The notes under the pieces are model-generated. The model made no database searches. It was given only the letters and a program-made list of their open reading frames with translations, and was not told the origin of the DNA. Below are positions 33,651 to 42,433 of a stretch of DNA of 64,000 nucleotides, piece after piece. How positions within the stretch are numbered: the first letter of the stretch is position 1; each line of letters starts with the position of its first letter. A program made the translations under genes and the position numbers. The DNA comes from Micromonospora_G sp044458865 (GTDB lineage: Bacteria; Actinomycetota; Actinomycetes; Mycobacteriales; Micromonosporaceae): assembly GCF_044458865.1 (NCBI RefSeq), contig NZ_JBITIH010000004.1, positions 62,001 through 126,000 on the forward strand, given 5' to 3'.

Positions 33651-34565
33651 TCAGCCGAGCAGCCGCAGCGAGATCTCCCAGAGCCGGTCGGCGTTGGCCC
33701 GGTCGAGAACGAACGGCGCGACCCCGCTGAAATCGTCGCCCCGCCGCTCGATCACCGACGCCTCCTGGCAGTTCTCGAAGTAGCGACCACCGATCCCGTC
33801 GAGCAGCGGTGACGTGGCCAGCAGGACCGAGGTCGCGGCCCCCTGCTCGGGCGTCTTGACCAGTTCGGGAGGCGTACTCAACGTGCCACCGACGTGACGC
33901 TGGAGGTTGGTCTCGATCGCGCCCGGGTTCAACGCGTTCGCCGTGATGCCCGCGTCACCCCAGCGCGCGAAGACGCCGACCGCGAACAGGATGTTCGCGG
34001 ACTTGGACTGCCCGTACGCCAGCCAGGGGTCGTAGGCACGGAAGGAGAACTGGAGGTCGTCGAAGATCACCGGCGAGAGCATGTGCGCACTGGAACTGAG
34101 CGCGACGATCCGGGCGCCCCCGGCCTCCGCCAGTGCGTCGTAGAGGCCCAAGGCGAGCGCGAAGTGACCGAGATGGTTGGTAGCGAACTGCATCTCCCAC
34201 CCGTCGGTCGTACGCTGCTCGGGCGAGGCCATGATGCCGGCGTTGTTGACCAGCACGTGCAGCGGACCGGCCCAGTTGTCGACGAAGGCGGCGATCGACG
34301 AACGGTCGGCCAGGTCCAGCGGGGCGACGTGGACCTCCTTGTTGCCGGTGGTGCCGGTGATGTCCATGGCGGTACGCGCCCCGGCGTCGGTGTTGCGTAC
34401 GGCGAGCGTCACCTCGGCGCCGATCCCCGCCAACGCCCGGGCGGTCTCCACCCCGATCCCCGACGCTCCGCCGGTGACGACCACCCGGCGACCGGCCAGG
34501 TCGATCCCCTCCGCCACCTCGGCGGCGGTGGAGGAGAAGCCGAACGGGGTCTCGATACGGGTCAT
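33651..34565 (-). CDS. Short-chain dehydrogenase/reductase
   Basis: A 304-residue SDR enzyme. Cofactor motif TGGASGIG is at about residues 31-38, NNAGIM near 107 and the catalytic Y-x-x-x-K as AYGQSKSAN with the preceding Ser in ALSSSAH. The length and the motif NPGAIETNLQRH fit the retinol-dehydrogenase/WW-oxidoreductase-like branch. It would oxidise or reduce a hydroxyl/keto pair with NAD(P)(H); the substrate is unknown. It may be co-transcribed with the split-barrel oxidoreductase gene 63 bases upstream. Confidence 0.93.
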   Translation of the reverse strand: MTRIETPFGFSSTAAEVAEGIDLAGRRVVVTGGASGIGVETARALAGIGAEVTLAVRNTDAGARTAMDITGTTGNKEVHVAPLDLADRSSIAAFVDNWAGPLHVLVNNAGIMASPEQRTTDGWEMQFATNHLGHFALALGLYDALAEAGGARIVALSSSAHMLSPVIFDDLQFSFRAYDPWLAYGQSKSANILFAVGVFARWGDAGITANALNPGAIETNLQRHVGGTLSTPPELVKTPEQGAATSVLLATSPLLDGIGGRYFENCQEASVIERRGDDFSGVAPFVLDRANADRLWEISLRLLG

Positions 34566-34628
34566 TTCCGTATGCTGCCCCAGCCCGGCCGGGGCCGGGC
34601 TGGAACGGGCAAACCGCCCGGGGTGGGA

Positions 34629-35096
34629 TCAGGCGTCGGCGAGCCGGGCCGGAAAACCACCGGTGGCGAGCGGCCCCCAGCTCTCGATGGTCACCCGGAT
34701 CAGCGACTTGCCCTGGGACACCATCGCCTGCCGGTACTCGTCCCAGTTCGGGTGCTCCCCCGAGATGCAACGGAAGTACTCCACCAGTGGTTCCAACGCC
34801 TCGGGCAGGTCGAGCACCTCGGCCGTACCGTCGACCTGGACCCAGGGCCCGTTCCAGTCGTCGGAGAGGACGCAGACCGAGACGCGTGGGTCGCGGCGGA
34901 GGTTGGCCACCTTCGCGCGCTCGGGATAGGTCGAGATGACGATCCGGCCGGCCGGATCGACACCACAGGTCACCGGGGACGACTGCGGGCGGCCGTCGGC
35001 GCGGCTGGTGAGCAGGATCGCACGGTGGCGTGGGGCGAGGAACTCGGTCAGACGGTCACGGTCGACCTGGGTGTTGGTGGCGATGCTCCTGGGCAT
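34629..35096 (-). CDS. Split-barrel (PPOX-class) F420-dependent oxidoreductase
   Basis: A 155-residue flavin/F420-binding split-barrel protein. Typical stretches are ILLTSRADGRPQSSPVTCGV, VISTYPERAKVANLRRDPRV and VCVLSDDWNGPWVQVDGTAE, characteristic of the PPOX-class F420-dependent family in actinobacteria. Such enzymes reduce diverse unsaturated or quinone-like compounds with F420H2 or FMNH2; the substrate is unknown. ATG at 35096. It lies upstream of the SDR gene on the same strand. Confidence 0.9.
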   Translation of the reverse strand: MPRSIATNTQVDRDRLTEFLAPRHRAILLTSRADGRPQSSPVTCGVDPAGRIVISTYPERAKVANLRRDPRVSVCVLSDDWNGPWVQVDGTAEVLDLPEALEPLVEYFRCISGEHPNWDEYRQAMVSQGKSLIRVTIESWGPLATGGFPARLADA

Positions 35097-35493
35097 TACC
35101 CCAGCCTAGGACGCTGGTGTCGCCGCCGCGCCAGGGGTGGGTACGTCGGCAGCGGACTGGTGGTCACCGTAGGGTCACCAGTCGCCTGACCCGGCGCTGA
35201 TGACCCGACGGTGACCGTGACCGGGCCCCGTCCCCGTGTGCCCCAACCCGTCCTCCGGGAACCCGCTCCTTGCCGTCACGGGAGAGCTACCCCCCGTTTT
35301 CCGTAGCTCTCGGCCGTGTATCGGCACACTGACAATGCGGGAATCCGGGCCGACTGGGCAAGCATTCCCGATCAGGCCGTTGCATGATCCTGCAACTGCC
35401 CTGCTGGCCCTTCCGCTCTGGTTGACCGGATGGTGTTCTGTGTACGGGCGGGAGCGGGGGGCACCGCTCGTGAAAGGTCAACGGGAGGATCTG
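35097..35493. other. 397-base intergenic region upstream of the LuxR-type regulator gene
   Basis: No gene is convincing here; the frame of the LuxR gene is open back to 35236 but lacks start signals. The region contains three dyads: GAGAGCTAC/GTAGCTCTC (35282-35311, listed separately), CGGGAAT (35338-35344)/ATTCCCG (35364-35370), and TTGCA (35380-35384)/TGCAA (35391-35395). It is thus a probable regulatory region for the regulator and the secreted proteins behind it. Confidence 0.55.
35282..35311. promoter_or_regulatory. Inverted repeat GAGAGCTAC / GTAGCTCTC
   Basis: Two perfect 9-base arms (35282-35290 and 35303-35311) are separated by 12 bases, so that the half-site centres are about two helical turns apart, as expected for a dimeric regulator. 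It lies about 180 bases before the LuxR-type start codon. An RNA hairpin is the alternative. Confidence 0.55.
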
Positions 35494-36579
35494 GTGTCCG
35501 ACGCCACCGCGACGATTCCGCGCCTTACCCGCTGGGGGGTGTCGCCCGACGCGGACCTCGTCTACCGGGCGCTGACCATGCTCGGCGGTCGGAGGGACAC
35601 CGAGCTGAGCCGGGAACTCGGCCTCGCTCGGGCCCGGGTGGTCGCCGCCCTGGACGAGCTGGCCGCGCTCCGGGCAGCCCAACCGGTCGGTTCGCCGGCC
35701 GTACGAGGCAGGGCCAGGGCCTCCCGGCGCTGGGATCCCTGCCCGCTGCCGCAGGTGCTGGGCCGGTTACGTCGACCGGCCCTACCCAGCACCGACCGGG
35801 ACCGCTGGCGGCGGCACTTCGCGGCGATCGACGGCCTGCGGATGCCGACGCTGGAGCCGTCCCGGACCCGGATCTGGGGCAGCCGCCCACTGGCCCGTCG
35901 CCGGATCGTCCACCTGGCCGCTGCCGAACGACACGAACATCTCGCCATCAACAACGAGGAGGTGCTCACCGCCGAGGTGACCGCTGCCGCGTTGCCGACT
36001 GACCGTGCCCTGGTCGAACGGGGTGTGCAGATGCGGATCGTCGGCCGCCCGCCGGGCGACGGCGACCGGTCGACCGCCCACCTGGCCCAGTTGGGCAACG
36101 CCAGTGGCATCTACCGGGAGTTACCGGACCTTCCACTCAAACTCATGGTCTTCGACCGACGCGTCGCGCTTTTTCCGGCCGACCCGCTGAACTTCGAAGC
36201 CGGGGTCGTCGAGGTCGACGACGCACCGGCGGTACAGGCACTCTGCGGACTCTTCGACCGGTTGTGGGCGCAGGGACGCGATCCGCACCGACAGGGGGTT
36301 CCGCCCATCACACTCACGCCCCGAGAGCAGGCGCTCGTCGCGCTCCTGTCCGCCGGACACACCGACGTGTCCGCCGCCAACGAGCTGAAACTGAGCGTAC
36401 GGACGGTGGCGTACACCATGCGGGAGCTGATGGATCGGCTCGGCGTGGAGAACAGGTTCCAACTCGCTCTCCTCCTCGGTGCCGCTGGCGCCGCCCCCAT
36501 CCCGACCACCCGCACCGCCGCTCCCACTGCGAAGAACCCACCCGACCAGGCCAGCCCAGCCGCGAAGGAAGACGCATGA
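35494..36579 (+). CDS. LuxR-type regulator with TrmB-like N-terminal region
   Basis: A 361-residue regulator. I choose GTG 35494 because GGGAGG lies five bases upstream. Residues about 10-60 look like a winged helix (ADLVYRALTMLGGRRDTELS, then LGLARARVVAALDEL). The centre resembles the phospholipase-D-like sensor part of TrmB-type proteins. The C-terminus (about 265-335) is a LuxR helix-turn-helix (LTPREQALVALLSAGHTDVS, VRTVAYTMRELMDRLGVENR). Similar double-HTH proteins are frequent in Streptomyces and Micromonospora and often sit beside small secreted proteins. It overlaps the next gene by ATGA, so regulation of the two secreted proteins by it is likely. Confidence 0.85.
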   Translation: MSDATATIPRLTRWGVSPDADLVYRALTMLGGRRDTELSRELGLARARVVAALDELAALRAAQPVGSPAVRGRARASRRWDPCPLPQVLGRLRRPALPSTDRDRWRRHFAAIDGLRMPTLEPSRTRIWGSRPLARRRIVHLAAAERHEHLAINNEEVLTAEVTAAALPTDRALVERGVQMRIVGRPPGDGDRSTAHLAQLGNASGIYRELPDLPLKLMVFDRRVALFPADPLNFEAGVVEVDDAPAVQALCGLFDRLWAQGRDPHRQGVPPITLTPREQALVALLSAGHTDVSAANELKLSVRTVAYTMRELMDRLGVENRFQLALLLGAAGAAPIPTTRTAAPTAKNPPDQASPAAKEDA

Positions 36580-36845
36580 GACACCGCTCCGCCCGCCCTG
36601 CACCGATCATGCTCGCCACCGCCGTGGCCGGGCTGCTCGCCGCCACCGCCGTCGCCGGGGCGGCGGTGGCGGACGGGACCGCCTCCCCGTCACCGACCCA
36701 GCAGGCACAGGTGACGGGGACGCTCGCCGGCACGGCAGGCGGCGTCCATCTGCTCGGCACTCCGATCGGCGCCTGCGCCACCTGTTTCGTCGATCCCCGG
36801 GATCGGGGTGCGATCGTGATCCCGCCTCCGCCCGTGGCGCCCTGA
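36576..36845 (+). CDS. Small secreted protein, 89 aa, with CATCF motif
   Basis: ATG at 36576 overlaps the regulator stop codon (ATGA). Residues 1-33 form a signal peptide (MRHRSARPAPIMLATAVAGL and an Ala-rich end). The mature peptide is only about 55 residues, contains two cysteines in GTPIGACATCFVDP and ends in a proline run (VIPPPPVAP). It is too short for a known enzyme fold. The same G-x-C-x-x-C-F type motif ends the next protein, so the two are probably related in function. Confidence 0.7.
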   Translation: MRHRSARPAPIMLATAVAGLLAATAVAGAAVADGTASPSPTQQAQVTGTLAGTAGGVHLLGTPIGACATCFVDPRDRGAIVIPPPPVAP

Positions 36846-36867
36846 CCGCGCCCGTCCAAGGAGACCC

Positions 36868-37488
36868 ATGAACCGATCGCCGGTCCGCCTCTCCCCACTG
36901 CTGGCAGTCCTCGCCACGACGGCACTCCTGGTCGTCGTGGCTACCACCACCGCGGTCGCCGGACCCACCACCACCGAACCGCCGGTCGGGGTGCGCACGA
37001 CGGGAGGACCGGTCACCACCGCGACAGGGTCGCCCATCCCCCGGGTCTGGTTCGCCACGACCTGCGCCACCGGGCACTTCGGCGCGCCCGCGCTGGACAC
37101 CTACGGCCGGGTCACGGTCCCTGCGGAGATCACCAACTGTGGGCCCGACTCAGCACTGTTCCGCTTCACCATCGTCTCGTTCCGGACCGACCAGGACCAG
37201 GCGTACGCCTTCGACAGTCAACTGCGGCCGTACCGGTCGGACGGTCCGACGCCGGTGACCGCGACGACGATCGGTCGGGCCATCCCCGGCCAGCTCGGGG
37301 TCTGTCTCATGCGGAACATCGCCGCGCCGGTCGCCTGCCTGCGCCTCACCTTCACCGACGATCTGGAGATGACCGCCGAGCCGATCCCGGTCGACGACCC
37401 ACTGGTGACCAAGCCGGTGATCCTGACCGACGACCCCCACCTCGGCGAGCCCGGCGGAGGCTGCGGCACCTGCTTCGGTCTGCACTGA
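36868..37488 (+). CDS. Secreted protein, 206 aa, ending GCGTCFGLH
   Basis: ATG at 36868 with AAGGAG shortly upstream, 22 bases after the previous stop. Residues 1-31 are a signal peptide ending AVAG. The mature part has a Thr/Pro-rich start and a beta-rich domain with cysteines (WFATTCATGHFG, EITNCGPDSALF, GVCLMRNIAAPVACLRL). The last nine residues are GCGTCFGLH. I do not recognise the family. It is the third gene of the LuxR-type operon. The terminal C-x-x-C may form a disulphide, bind a metal or be processed into a peptide. Confidence 0.75.
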   Translation: MNRSPVRLSPLLAVLATTALLVVVATTTAVAGPTTTEPPVGVRTTGGPVTTATGSPIPRVWFATTCATGHFGAPALDTYGRVTVPAEITNCGPDSALFRFTIVSFRTDQDQAYAFDSQLRPYRSDGPTPVTATTIGRAIPGQLGVCLMRNIAAPVACLRLTFTDDLEMTAEPIPVDDPLVTKPVILTDDPHLGEPGGGCGTCFGLH

Positions 37489-37578
37489 CCCCGTCCACCT
37501 CCGGCTACGCCGATCAGCGCCCGGGGCGGTACGACACCGTCCCGGGTTCGGTCGGCCGGTCACACCAGCCGGCCGGGG

Positions 37579-38400
37579 TCAGCCGGCGCGTGCCGCGCGC
37601 CACCGGGCGGCCTGCTGCGGTCGGCGGGACACGTCCCGGGTCGGTCCGTTGCCCGTACCGCCGCCCGGGGGCAGCAGGTGCGCCGCCTGACGGGCCCGCT
37701 CGGTGGCGGCGAACGCCTCGTCCCGCAGGCTCTGCGCGGCAACGGCCGCCGCCTCGGCGGTGTGCCAGGCAGCCCGCTCCCGTTCCGCCGCCCGACGCTG
37801 GGCGGCGAGTCGGCCATCGCGTACGGCCCGGCGCAGCACAACCTCCTGCTCCACCGGGTGCCGGCGCGGGTCCCACCCGTTGCGGTGCGCGAGCGCGTTG
37901 CTCAGCTCCCACACCGACAGTTCCTGCCGGCCACAGGCGCTCAACGCCGCCCGGTGCAGGTAACGCTCCCGGTCGGCGTACTCGGCCGGGGTACGGGGCG
38001 TACGCGGCACCGGCAGGTACGTGGTCGCGGCGACCCGCCTCGCGTCGGCGTCAGCGGCCTCGTACGCCTTCCACGCCTCCTCGACCTCGTCCTGCGAGGC
38101 GAGCCATTCCTCGCGGCGTCGGCGCGCCGTCTCGGCTGCCCGCGTTGCCGCGACCCCCACCTCTTCGGCGTAGCGGGCCAACTCCTCCGCCTCGGCGGTG
38201 AGCCGCGCCCGGCCGGCAACCGCCGCCCGGAGTCGACCGCCCTGCGCGCCACGCAGGACGTCGCCGGCGTCGACGGCTTCAGGTCTGGGTCGACGGGCGA
38301 TCAGGGCCGCCATCGCGGCGAGTGCCACCACGATCAGGGCGGACCAGATCATCGCGGCCCGTGGGATGTCGAGCAGGAAGAAGTACATGAGGTTTTCCAT
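37579..38400 (-). CDS. Membrane-anchored coiled-coil protein, 273 aa
   Basis: Start at ATG 38400 (MENLMYFFLL) with GAGGTG upstream; the frame is open beyond it but without start signals. One or two transmembrane helices lie in residues 1-35 (MIWSALIVVALAAMAALIAR). The rest is a charged, Arg/Ala/Glu-rich helical region (AGRARLTAEAEELARYAEEV, ARRRREEWLASQDEVEEAW) that should form coiled coils in the cytoplasm. The last 60 residues are again Arg/Ala-rich and end in a Gly/Pro tail. Function unknown; such proteins often act as scaffolds of the cell envelope. Confidence 0.75.
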   Translation of the reverse strand: MENLMYFFLLDIPRAAMIWSALIVVALAAMAALIARRPRPEAVDAGDVLRGAQGGRLRAAVAGRARLTAEAEELARYAEEVGVAATRAAETARRRREEWLASQDEVEEAWKAYEAADADARRVAATTYLPVPRTPRTPAEYADRERYLHRAALSACGRQELSVWELSNALAHRNGWDPRRHPVEQEVVLRRAVRDGRLAAQRRAAERERAAWHTAEAAAVAAQSLRDEAFAATERARQAAHLLPPGGGTGNGPTRDVSRRPQQAARWRAARAG

Positions 38401-38564
38401 AACCAGCACACCTCGGCGATAAACGATGACGTTCAGGGATCCGACCGGGGAGGCGGACGCATGTCCGACGTCCCGGTCCGGAACCCCGGGCCGGGGCTGC
38501 GGTGCGGTGCGGAACGTGCGTGCGCCACGGAACACCCGCGCACCGGCGTGACGCCGGCGGGGTG

Positions 38565-39032
38565 TCAGCGCAGCGGCGGGGCCCGCTGGCCGGTGGGGAG
38601 GCCGTGCCCGGAGCCGCTCGACGCGTGGGCGGCGGCGGGCACTCGCCGGATCGACCGTGGGTCCGGCTCGACGGAGGTGAGGGTCGCCCGTTCGGCCGCC
38701 ACCGGGGCGGGTTCGACGGCACCGTCGACCTCCACCGGCGCGACGACCTGGGTGCCTTCGCCGACTTCGGTCTCGGCGGCACCGGCCTCGGGCCTCGTGC
38801 CTGTCGGTGGTTCGGCGACCACCCCGCGCGGGTCCGTCGTTGTCGCGTCACCCGTGGACGGCGTGGTCGCGGCGGCGGCCGACGCGGCGGCGAGCGATGG
38901 CGTTGCGGGTGCCACCTCACCGGTGCCGGCGCTCAGGCCGAGCAGGAGGGCCATCAGGATCAGGCCGGTGAGCAGCCGCAGTGACCGGCGCGCCACCCAC
39001 CACAGGGGGCGGGTAAGTGTCACGGCGGCCAC
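38565..39032 (-). CDS. Small membrane-anchored low-complexity protein, 155 aa
   Basis: GTG start at 39032 is uncertain because no good ribosome-binding site is present. The N-terminus has a basic segment followed by a hydrophobic helix (SLRLLTGLILMALLLGLSAG). All the rest is Ala/Pro/Thr/Glu-rich and probably disordered outside the membrane. It may be a real secreted or anchored peptide or a biased open frame; codon use is typical of the region. It is on the same strand as the MFS gene that precedes it. Confidence 0.5.
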   Translation of the reverse strand: MAAVTLTRPLWWVARRSLRLLTGLILMALLLGLSAGTGEVAPATPSLAAASAAAATTPSTGDATTTDPRGVVAEPPTGTRPEAGAAETEVGEGTQVVAPVEVDGAVEPAPVAAERATLTSVEPDPRSIRRVPAAAHASSGSGHGLPTGQRAPPLR

Positions 39033-39083
39033 GGGAGCGAGCTTACCGCCCCCACGTCCGGCGCGAGCCGATCATGACCGGTG

Positions 39084-40862
39084 TCACGTGGATCGGCCGC
39101 CGGTCGGGGCTCCGCCCGGCTCCCGGGTGACCAGGTCCTCCCCCGGCCCGGACGGGCGGGTCTTCGGCGCGAACAGCGACGCCGCCGCACCGACCAGCGC
39201 CATCACGATCGCGAGCCAGAAGACGACGCCGAGTCCATGGTGGAACGGTCCCGCGATCAGATGCGGGAAGAACTCCCGACCGGTCAGCGTCTCGGCGTTC
39301 ACCGCCGGCAGGGCACCGAGCACCTGCGGGCCGAGCAGTTGCTCGATCGGGTTGTAGCCCAGGAACGCGGCGAAGAGCGTACCGACCGGCGGCAGTTCGG
39401 CGACGGTGTGCGCGGCGGCGGCCGGTACGCCCTGCGCGGTCAACCCGGCGTCGAGCGTCCCCGGCAGCGACCCGGCGAGCCCGGCCACCATCAGCGAGAA
39501 GAAGACACCGATGGAGAGCACCATGCCGGCGTTCTGGAAGGTCGCCCGCATACCGGAGGCGGCACCCCGCAGCCGGGCCGGCACGCTCGACATGACCAGC
39601 GCGGTGTTCGGGGCGGCGAAGAGACCACCGCCGAGCCCGTTGAGGAAGACCAGCGCGGCGAAGACCCAGTAGTTGAAGTCGCTCGGGATGAGCAGCAACC
39701 CGGCGAAGGAGGCGGCCATCACGACCAGTCCGCCGGCGGCGAAGAGCCGGGCGCCGTACCGGTCGGAGAGGGCGCCGGCGAGCGGCCCGGCGGCGAGGAA
39801 CCCGATGGTGAGTGGGAGCAGGTAGATGCCGGCCCAGAGCGGGGTCTGCTCGTAGTTGTAGCCGTGCAGCGGTAGCCAGATGCCCTGCAACCAGATGATC
39901 AGCATGAACTGGAGTCCGCCACGGGCGATCGAACCGAGCAGGCTGGCGGCGTTGCCGCTGGCGAAGGCGGCGATCCGGAACAGCTTCAGCGGGAACATCG
40001 GCTCGGCCACCCGGGACTCGATCACACAGAAGAGCACGAGTACGGCGGCGCCGCCGATCAGTCCGGTCAGCACCCACGGGTTGGTCCAGCCCATGGTGTG
40101 TCCGCCGTAGGGCTGGATGCCGTACGTGATGCCGGCGAGCAGCGCGGTCAGCCCGACGGCGAAGGTGAGGTTGCCCCACCAGTCGATCCTTGCCCTGACC
40201 CGTACGCCGGTGTCGTGCAGCGAGCGGTACGCCCAGATGGTGCCGAGCAGGCCGATCGGTACGTTGACCCAGAACACCGAGCGCCAGTTCCACTCGGAGA
40301 GCAGTCCACCGAGGACCAGTCCGATGAACGAGCCGGCGATGCCGGCGACGATGTTGATGCCGAGCGCGGTGCCGCGTTGCCGCGCGGGGAAGACGTCGGT
40401 GACGATCGCGGCGGCGTTCGCCATCAGCATCGAGCCGCCGACGGCCTGGAGCACCCGCCAGCCGATCAGCCAGAGTGCTCCTCCCCCGCCGTCGAGCGGG
40501 TCGAGGGAGAGCACGATCGAGGTGACGGTGAAGATGGCGAAGCCGGCGTTGTAGATGCGGACCCGCCCGTACATGTCGCCGAGCCGGCCGAGGGTCACCA
40601 CCAGGACGGCGGTGACCAGCATGTAGCCCATCAGCATCCAGAGCAGGTAGCTGACGTTCCCCGGCTCCAGCGGGTTGAGGTGCACGCCGTTGAAGATCGC
40701 CGGTAGCGAGATCAGCACGATCGACGAGTTGATCGTGGCGAGCAGCATGCCGAGGGTGGTGTTCGACAGCGCGATCCACTTGTAGCGGGGGCTGTCGGCG
40801 CCGCCGGCCGGACCGCGCCGGTCGATGCCGGGGCTGGTGCTGTCGCGCCCGTTCAGAACCAT
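39084..40862 (-). CDS. MFS multidrug exporter, DHA2 (14-helix) type
   Basis: A 592-residue transporter with about 14 transmembrane helices. Family features are MLLATINSSIVLISLPAI in helix 1, GRLGDMYGRVRIYNAGFA (motif A) between helices 2 and 3, and GWRVLQAVGGSMLMAN with the following loop. DHA2 exporters expel drugs, dyes or self-made antibiotics with proton influx. It is preceded by a MarR-family gene 30 bases upstream on the same strand, the usual arrangement for drug-responsive control. Confidence 0.93.
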   Translation of the reverse strand: MVLNGRDSTSPGIDRRGPAGGADSPRYKWIALSNTTLGMLLATINSSIVLISLPAIFNGVHLNPLEPGNVSYLLWMLMGYMLVTAVLVVTLGRLGDMYGRVRIYNAGFAIFTVTSIVLSLDPLDGGGGALWLIGWRVLQAVGGSMLMANAAAIVTDVFPARQRGTALGINIVAGIAGSFIGLVLGGLLSEWNWRSVFWVNVPIGLLGTIWAYRSLHDTGVRVRARIDWWGNLTFAVGLTALLAGITYGIQPYGGHTMGWTNPWVLTGLIGGAAVLVLFCVIESRVAEPMFPLKLFRIAAFASGNAASLLGSIARGGLQFMLIIWLQGIWLPLHGYNYEQTPLWAGIYLLPLTIGFLAAGPLAGALSDRYGARLFAAGGLVVMAASFAGLLLIPSDFNYWVFAALVFLNGLGGGLFAAPNTALVMSSVPARLRGAASGMRATFQNAGMVLSIGVFFSLMVAGLAGSLPGTLDAGLTAQGVPAAAAHTVAELPPVGTLFAAFLGYNPIEQLLGPQVLGALPAVNAETLTGREFFPHLIAGPFHHGLGVVFWLAIVMALVGAAASLFAPKTRPSGPGEDLVTREPGGAPTGGRST

Positions 40863-40892
40863 CGGATCACATGTCCTTGTCGAGATCGTCGT

Positions 40893-41357
40893 TCAGTGTG
40901 CGGCTGTTCGTTCGGCGAGCCGGTCGAGCACCCGCAGCGAGGTCACCACGGCTTCCCGCTCCGGTGCCGACAGGTCGGCGAGGAGTGCGGCGAGCATCCG
41001 GGCGCGGGCGGCGCGTCGGTCGCGTACCAGTTCCCGGCCGGCCTCGGTGATCTCGACGACGACCACCCGGCCGTCGGCGGGGTCTCCTCCGCGTACGGCG
41101 AGCCCGTCGCGTTGCAGTCGGGAGACGAGTTGGGTCATGCCGGGCTGGGTGACACCTTCCGCCACGGCCAGGTCGGAGAGGCGGTGCGCACCGAACTCGT
41201 CCAGCCGGTAGAGGGTGGAGGCGGCGGTGAGGCTGAGCCCGTCCGGCGTGGTGAGCCGCCGCAGCAGTCGTAACACCCGGTCGAAGCTGGTCACCGTACG
41301 GAGCAGGTCGGGGTCGCTGTCCGAAGATCCGTTCGCCACGACCCAGTTATATATCAT
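40893..41357 (-). CDS. MarR-family transcriptional regulator
   Basis: A 154-residue regulator if ATG 41357 is used; GTG 41339 (giving VANGSSD) is a serious alternative, since neither has a clear ribosome-binding site. The winged helix is visible in HRLSDLAVAEGVTQPGMTQL and the wing in VRGGDPADGRVVVVEITEAG. MarR proteins are dimers that bind phenolic or drug-like ligands and repress adjacent efflux genes; the MFS exporter is immediately downstream. Upstream DNA (41345-41385) is AT-rich and contains repeated CTTAT elements, which may be its operator. Confidence 0.9.
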   Translation of the reverse strand: MIYNWVVANGSSDSDPDLLRTVTSFDRVLRLLRRLTTPDGLSLTAASTLYRLDEFGAHRLSDLAVAEGVTQPGMTQLVSRLQRDGLAVRGGDPADGRVVVVEITEAGRELVRDRRAARARMLAALLADLSAPEREAVVTSLRVLDRLAERTAAH

Positions 41358-41506
41358 CGGCTTATAGAAGTTGCTTATGATTCACCGCACAACAGTCACG
41401 ACGATGATCGCCGCCCTCCGGCCCCCCATCGACGAAACGCTTCCGACCTGCGGATTTCCGGGTCCGACAGCCATCGAGGAATCATGAAAAGCTATCGTTT
41501 TAATAC

Positions 41507-42433
41507 GTGAAGGCGTGGATTCCTCATAAGTCCGGCATACCGCTGCTCGGCGAGTTGCCGCCCAGCGTCACCGTCGAGGTCGCGGACGACGCGGCCCAAC
41601 TTCCGTCCGACCCGAGCGGGGTCGAGTTCTGGCTGCCGACGTTCATCGGCCAACCATCCAACGCCGCACTCCTTCCCCGCCTGCACGACCTGCGGGTGAT
41701 CCAGCTACCCAGTGCGGGAGCGGACGCGTGGATCAGGGTGCTGCCTCCGACCGTCACCCTCTGCGACGCACGCAGCGTGCACGACTCGTCGACGGCGGAA
41801 TGGGTGGTCGGCGCGATCCTGGCCCAGCTTCGCCGGTTCCCCGCCCTCGTCCGCGCCCAGCAGCGGCACGAGTGGGCGCACCGGGAGGTCGCACCGACCG
41901 ACGAGCTGTACGGCAAGCGCGTACTGATCGTCGGCGCCGGCTCGATCGGCACCGCCGTCGCCGCCCGGCTCGCCCCGTTCGGCGTGACCCTGACCCTGGC
42001 CGCCCGCACCGCCCGCCCCGAGGAGAACGTCCACGCGGTCACCGAACTGCCGCGACTGCTGCCCGAGGCGGACATCGTGATCCTGCTGGTGCCGCTCACC
42101 GAGCAGACCCGGGGCCTGATCGACGCCCGTTTCCTGGCAGCGATGCCGGACGGCGCCCTGCTCGTCAACGCCTCCCGTGGCCCGGTCGCCGACCCGGAGG
42201 CGCTCTACGCCGAACTCGCCACCGGCCGGATCCAGGCGGCACTCGACGTCACCGAACCGGAACCGCTCCCCGCCGACGACCCGCTCTGGGGGCTGCCGAA
42301 CGTACTGATCACGCCACACGTCGGCGCGATGGTGCACGGCCTGATGGCCCGCGTCTACCGGCTGGCCGGGGACCAACTGCGCCGGCACGTCGCCGGCGAA
42401 CCGCTGCTCAACCAGGTCGTCAACGGCTACTGA
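41507..42433 (+). CDS. D-isomer-specific 2-hydroxyacid dehydrogenase
   Basis: A 308-residue NAD(P)-dependent dehydrogenase, GTG start at 41507. The dinucleotide motif is GAGSIG at residues 143-148. Catalytic residues can be assigned in VNASRGPVADPE (Arg), DVTEPEPLP (Glu) and LITPHVGAM (His). The length is at the short end for the family. It interconverts a 2-keto acid and the D-2-hydroxy acid, for example glyoxylate or hydroxypyruvate. There is no typical ribosome-binding site; an AT-rich element TATCGT (41493-41498) lies just before the start, so a leaderless mRNA is possible. It converges with the helicase gene, overlapping it by 7 bases. Confidence 0.9.
   Translation: MKAWIPHKSGIPLLGELPPSVTVEVADDAAQLPSDPSGVEFWLPTFIGQPSNAALLPRLHDLRVIQLPSAGADAWIRVLPPTVTLCDARSVHDSSTAEWVVGAILAQLRRFPALVRAQQRHEWAHREVAPTDELYGKRVLIVGAGSIGTAVAARLAPFGVTLTLAARTARPEENVHAVTELPRLLPEADIVILLVPLTEQTRGLIDARFLAAMPDGALLVNASRGPVADPEALYAELATGRIQAALDVTEPEPLPADDPLWGLPNVLITPHVGAMVHGLMARVYRLAGDQLRRHVAGEPLLNQVVNGY

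Noticed and set aside
35236..35493. A longer N-terminus of the LuxR-type regulator
   Set aside because: The GTG at 35494 has GGGAGG at a good distance, and the upstream codons contain three inverted repeats and no conserved protein features.
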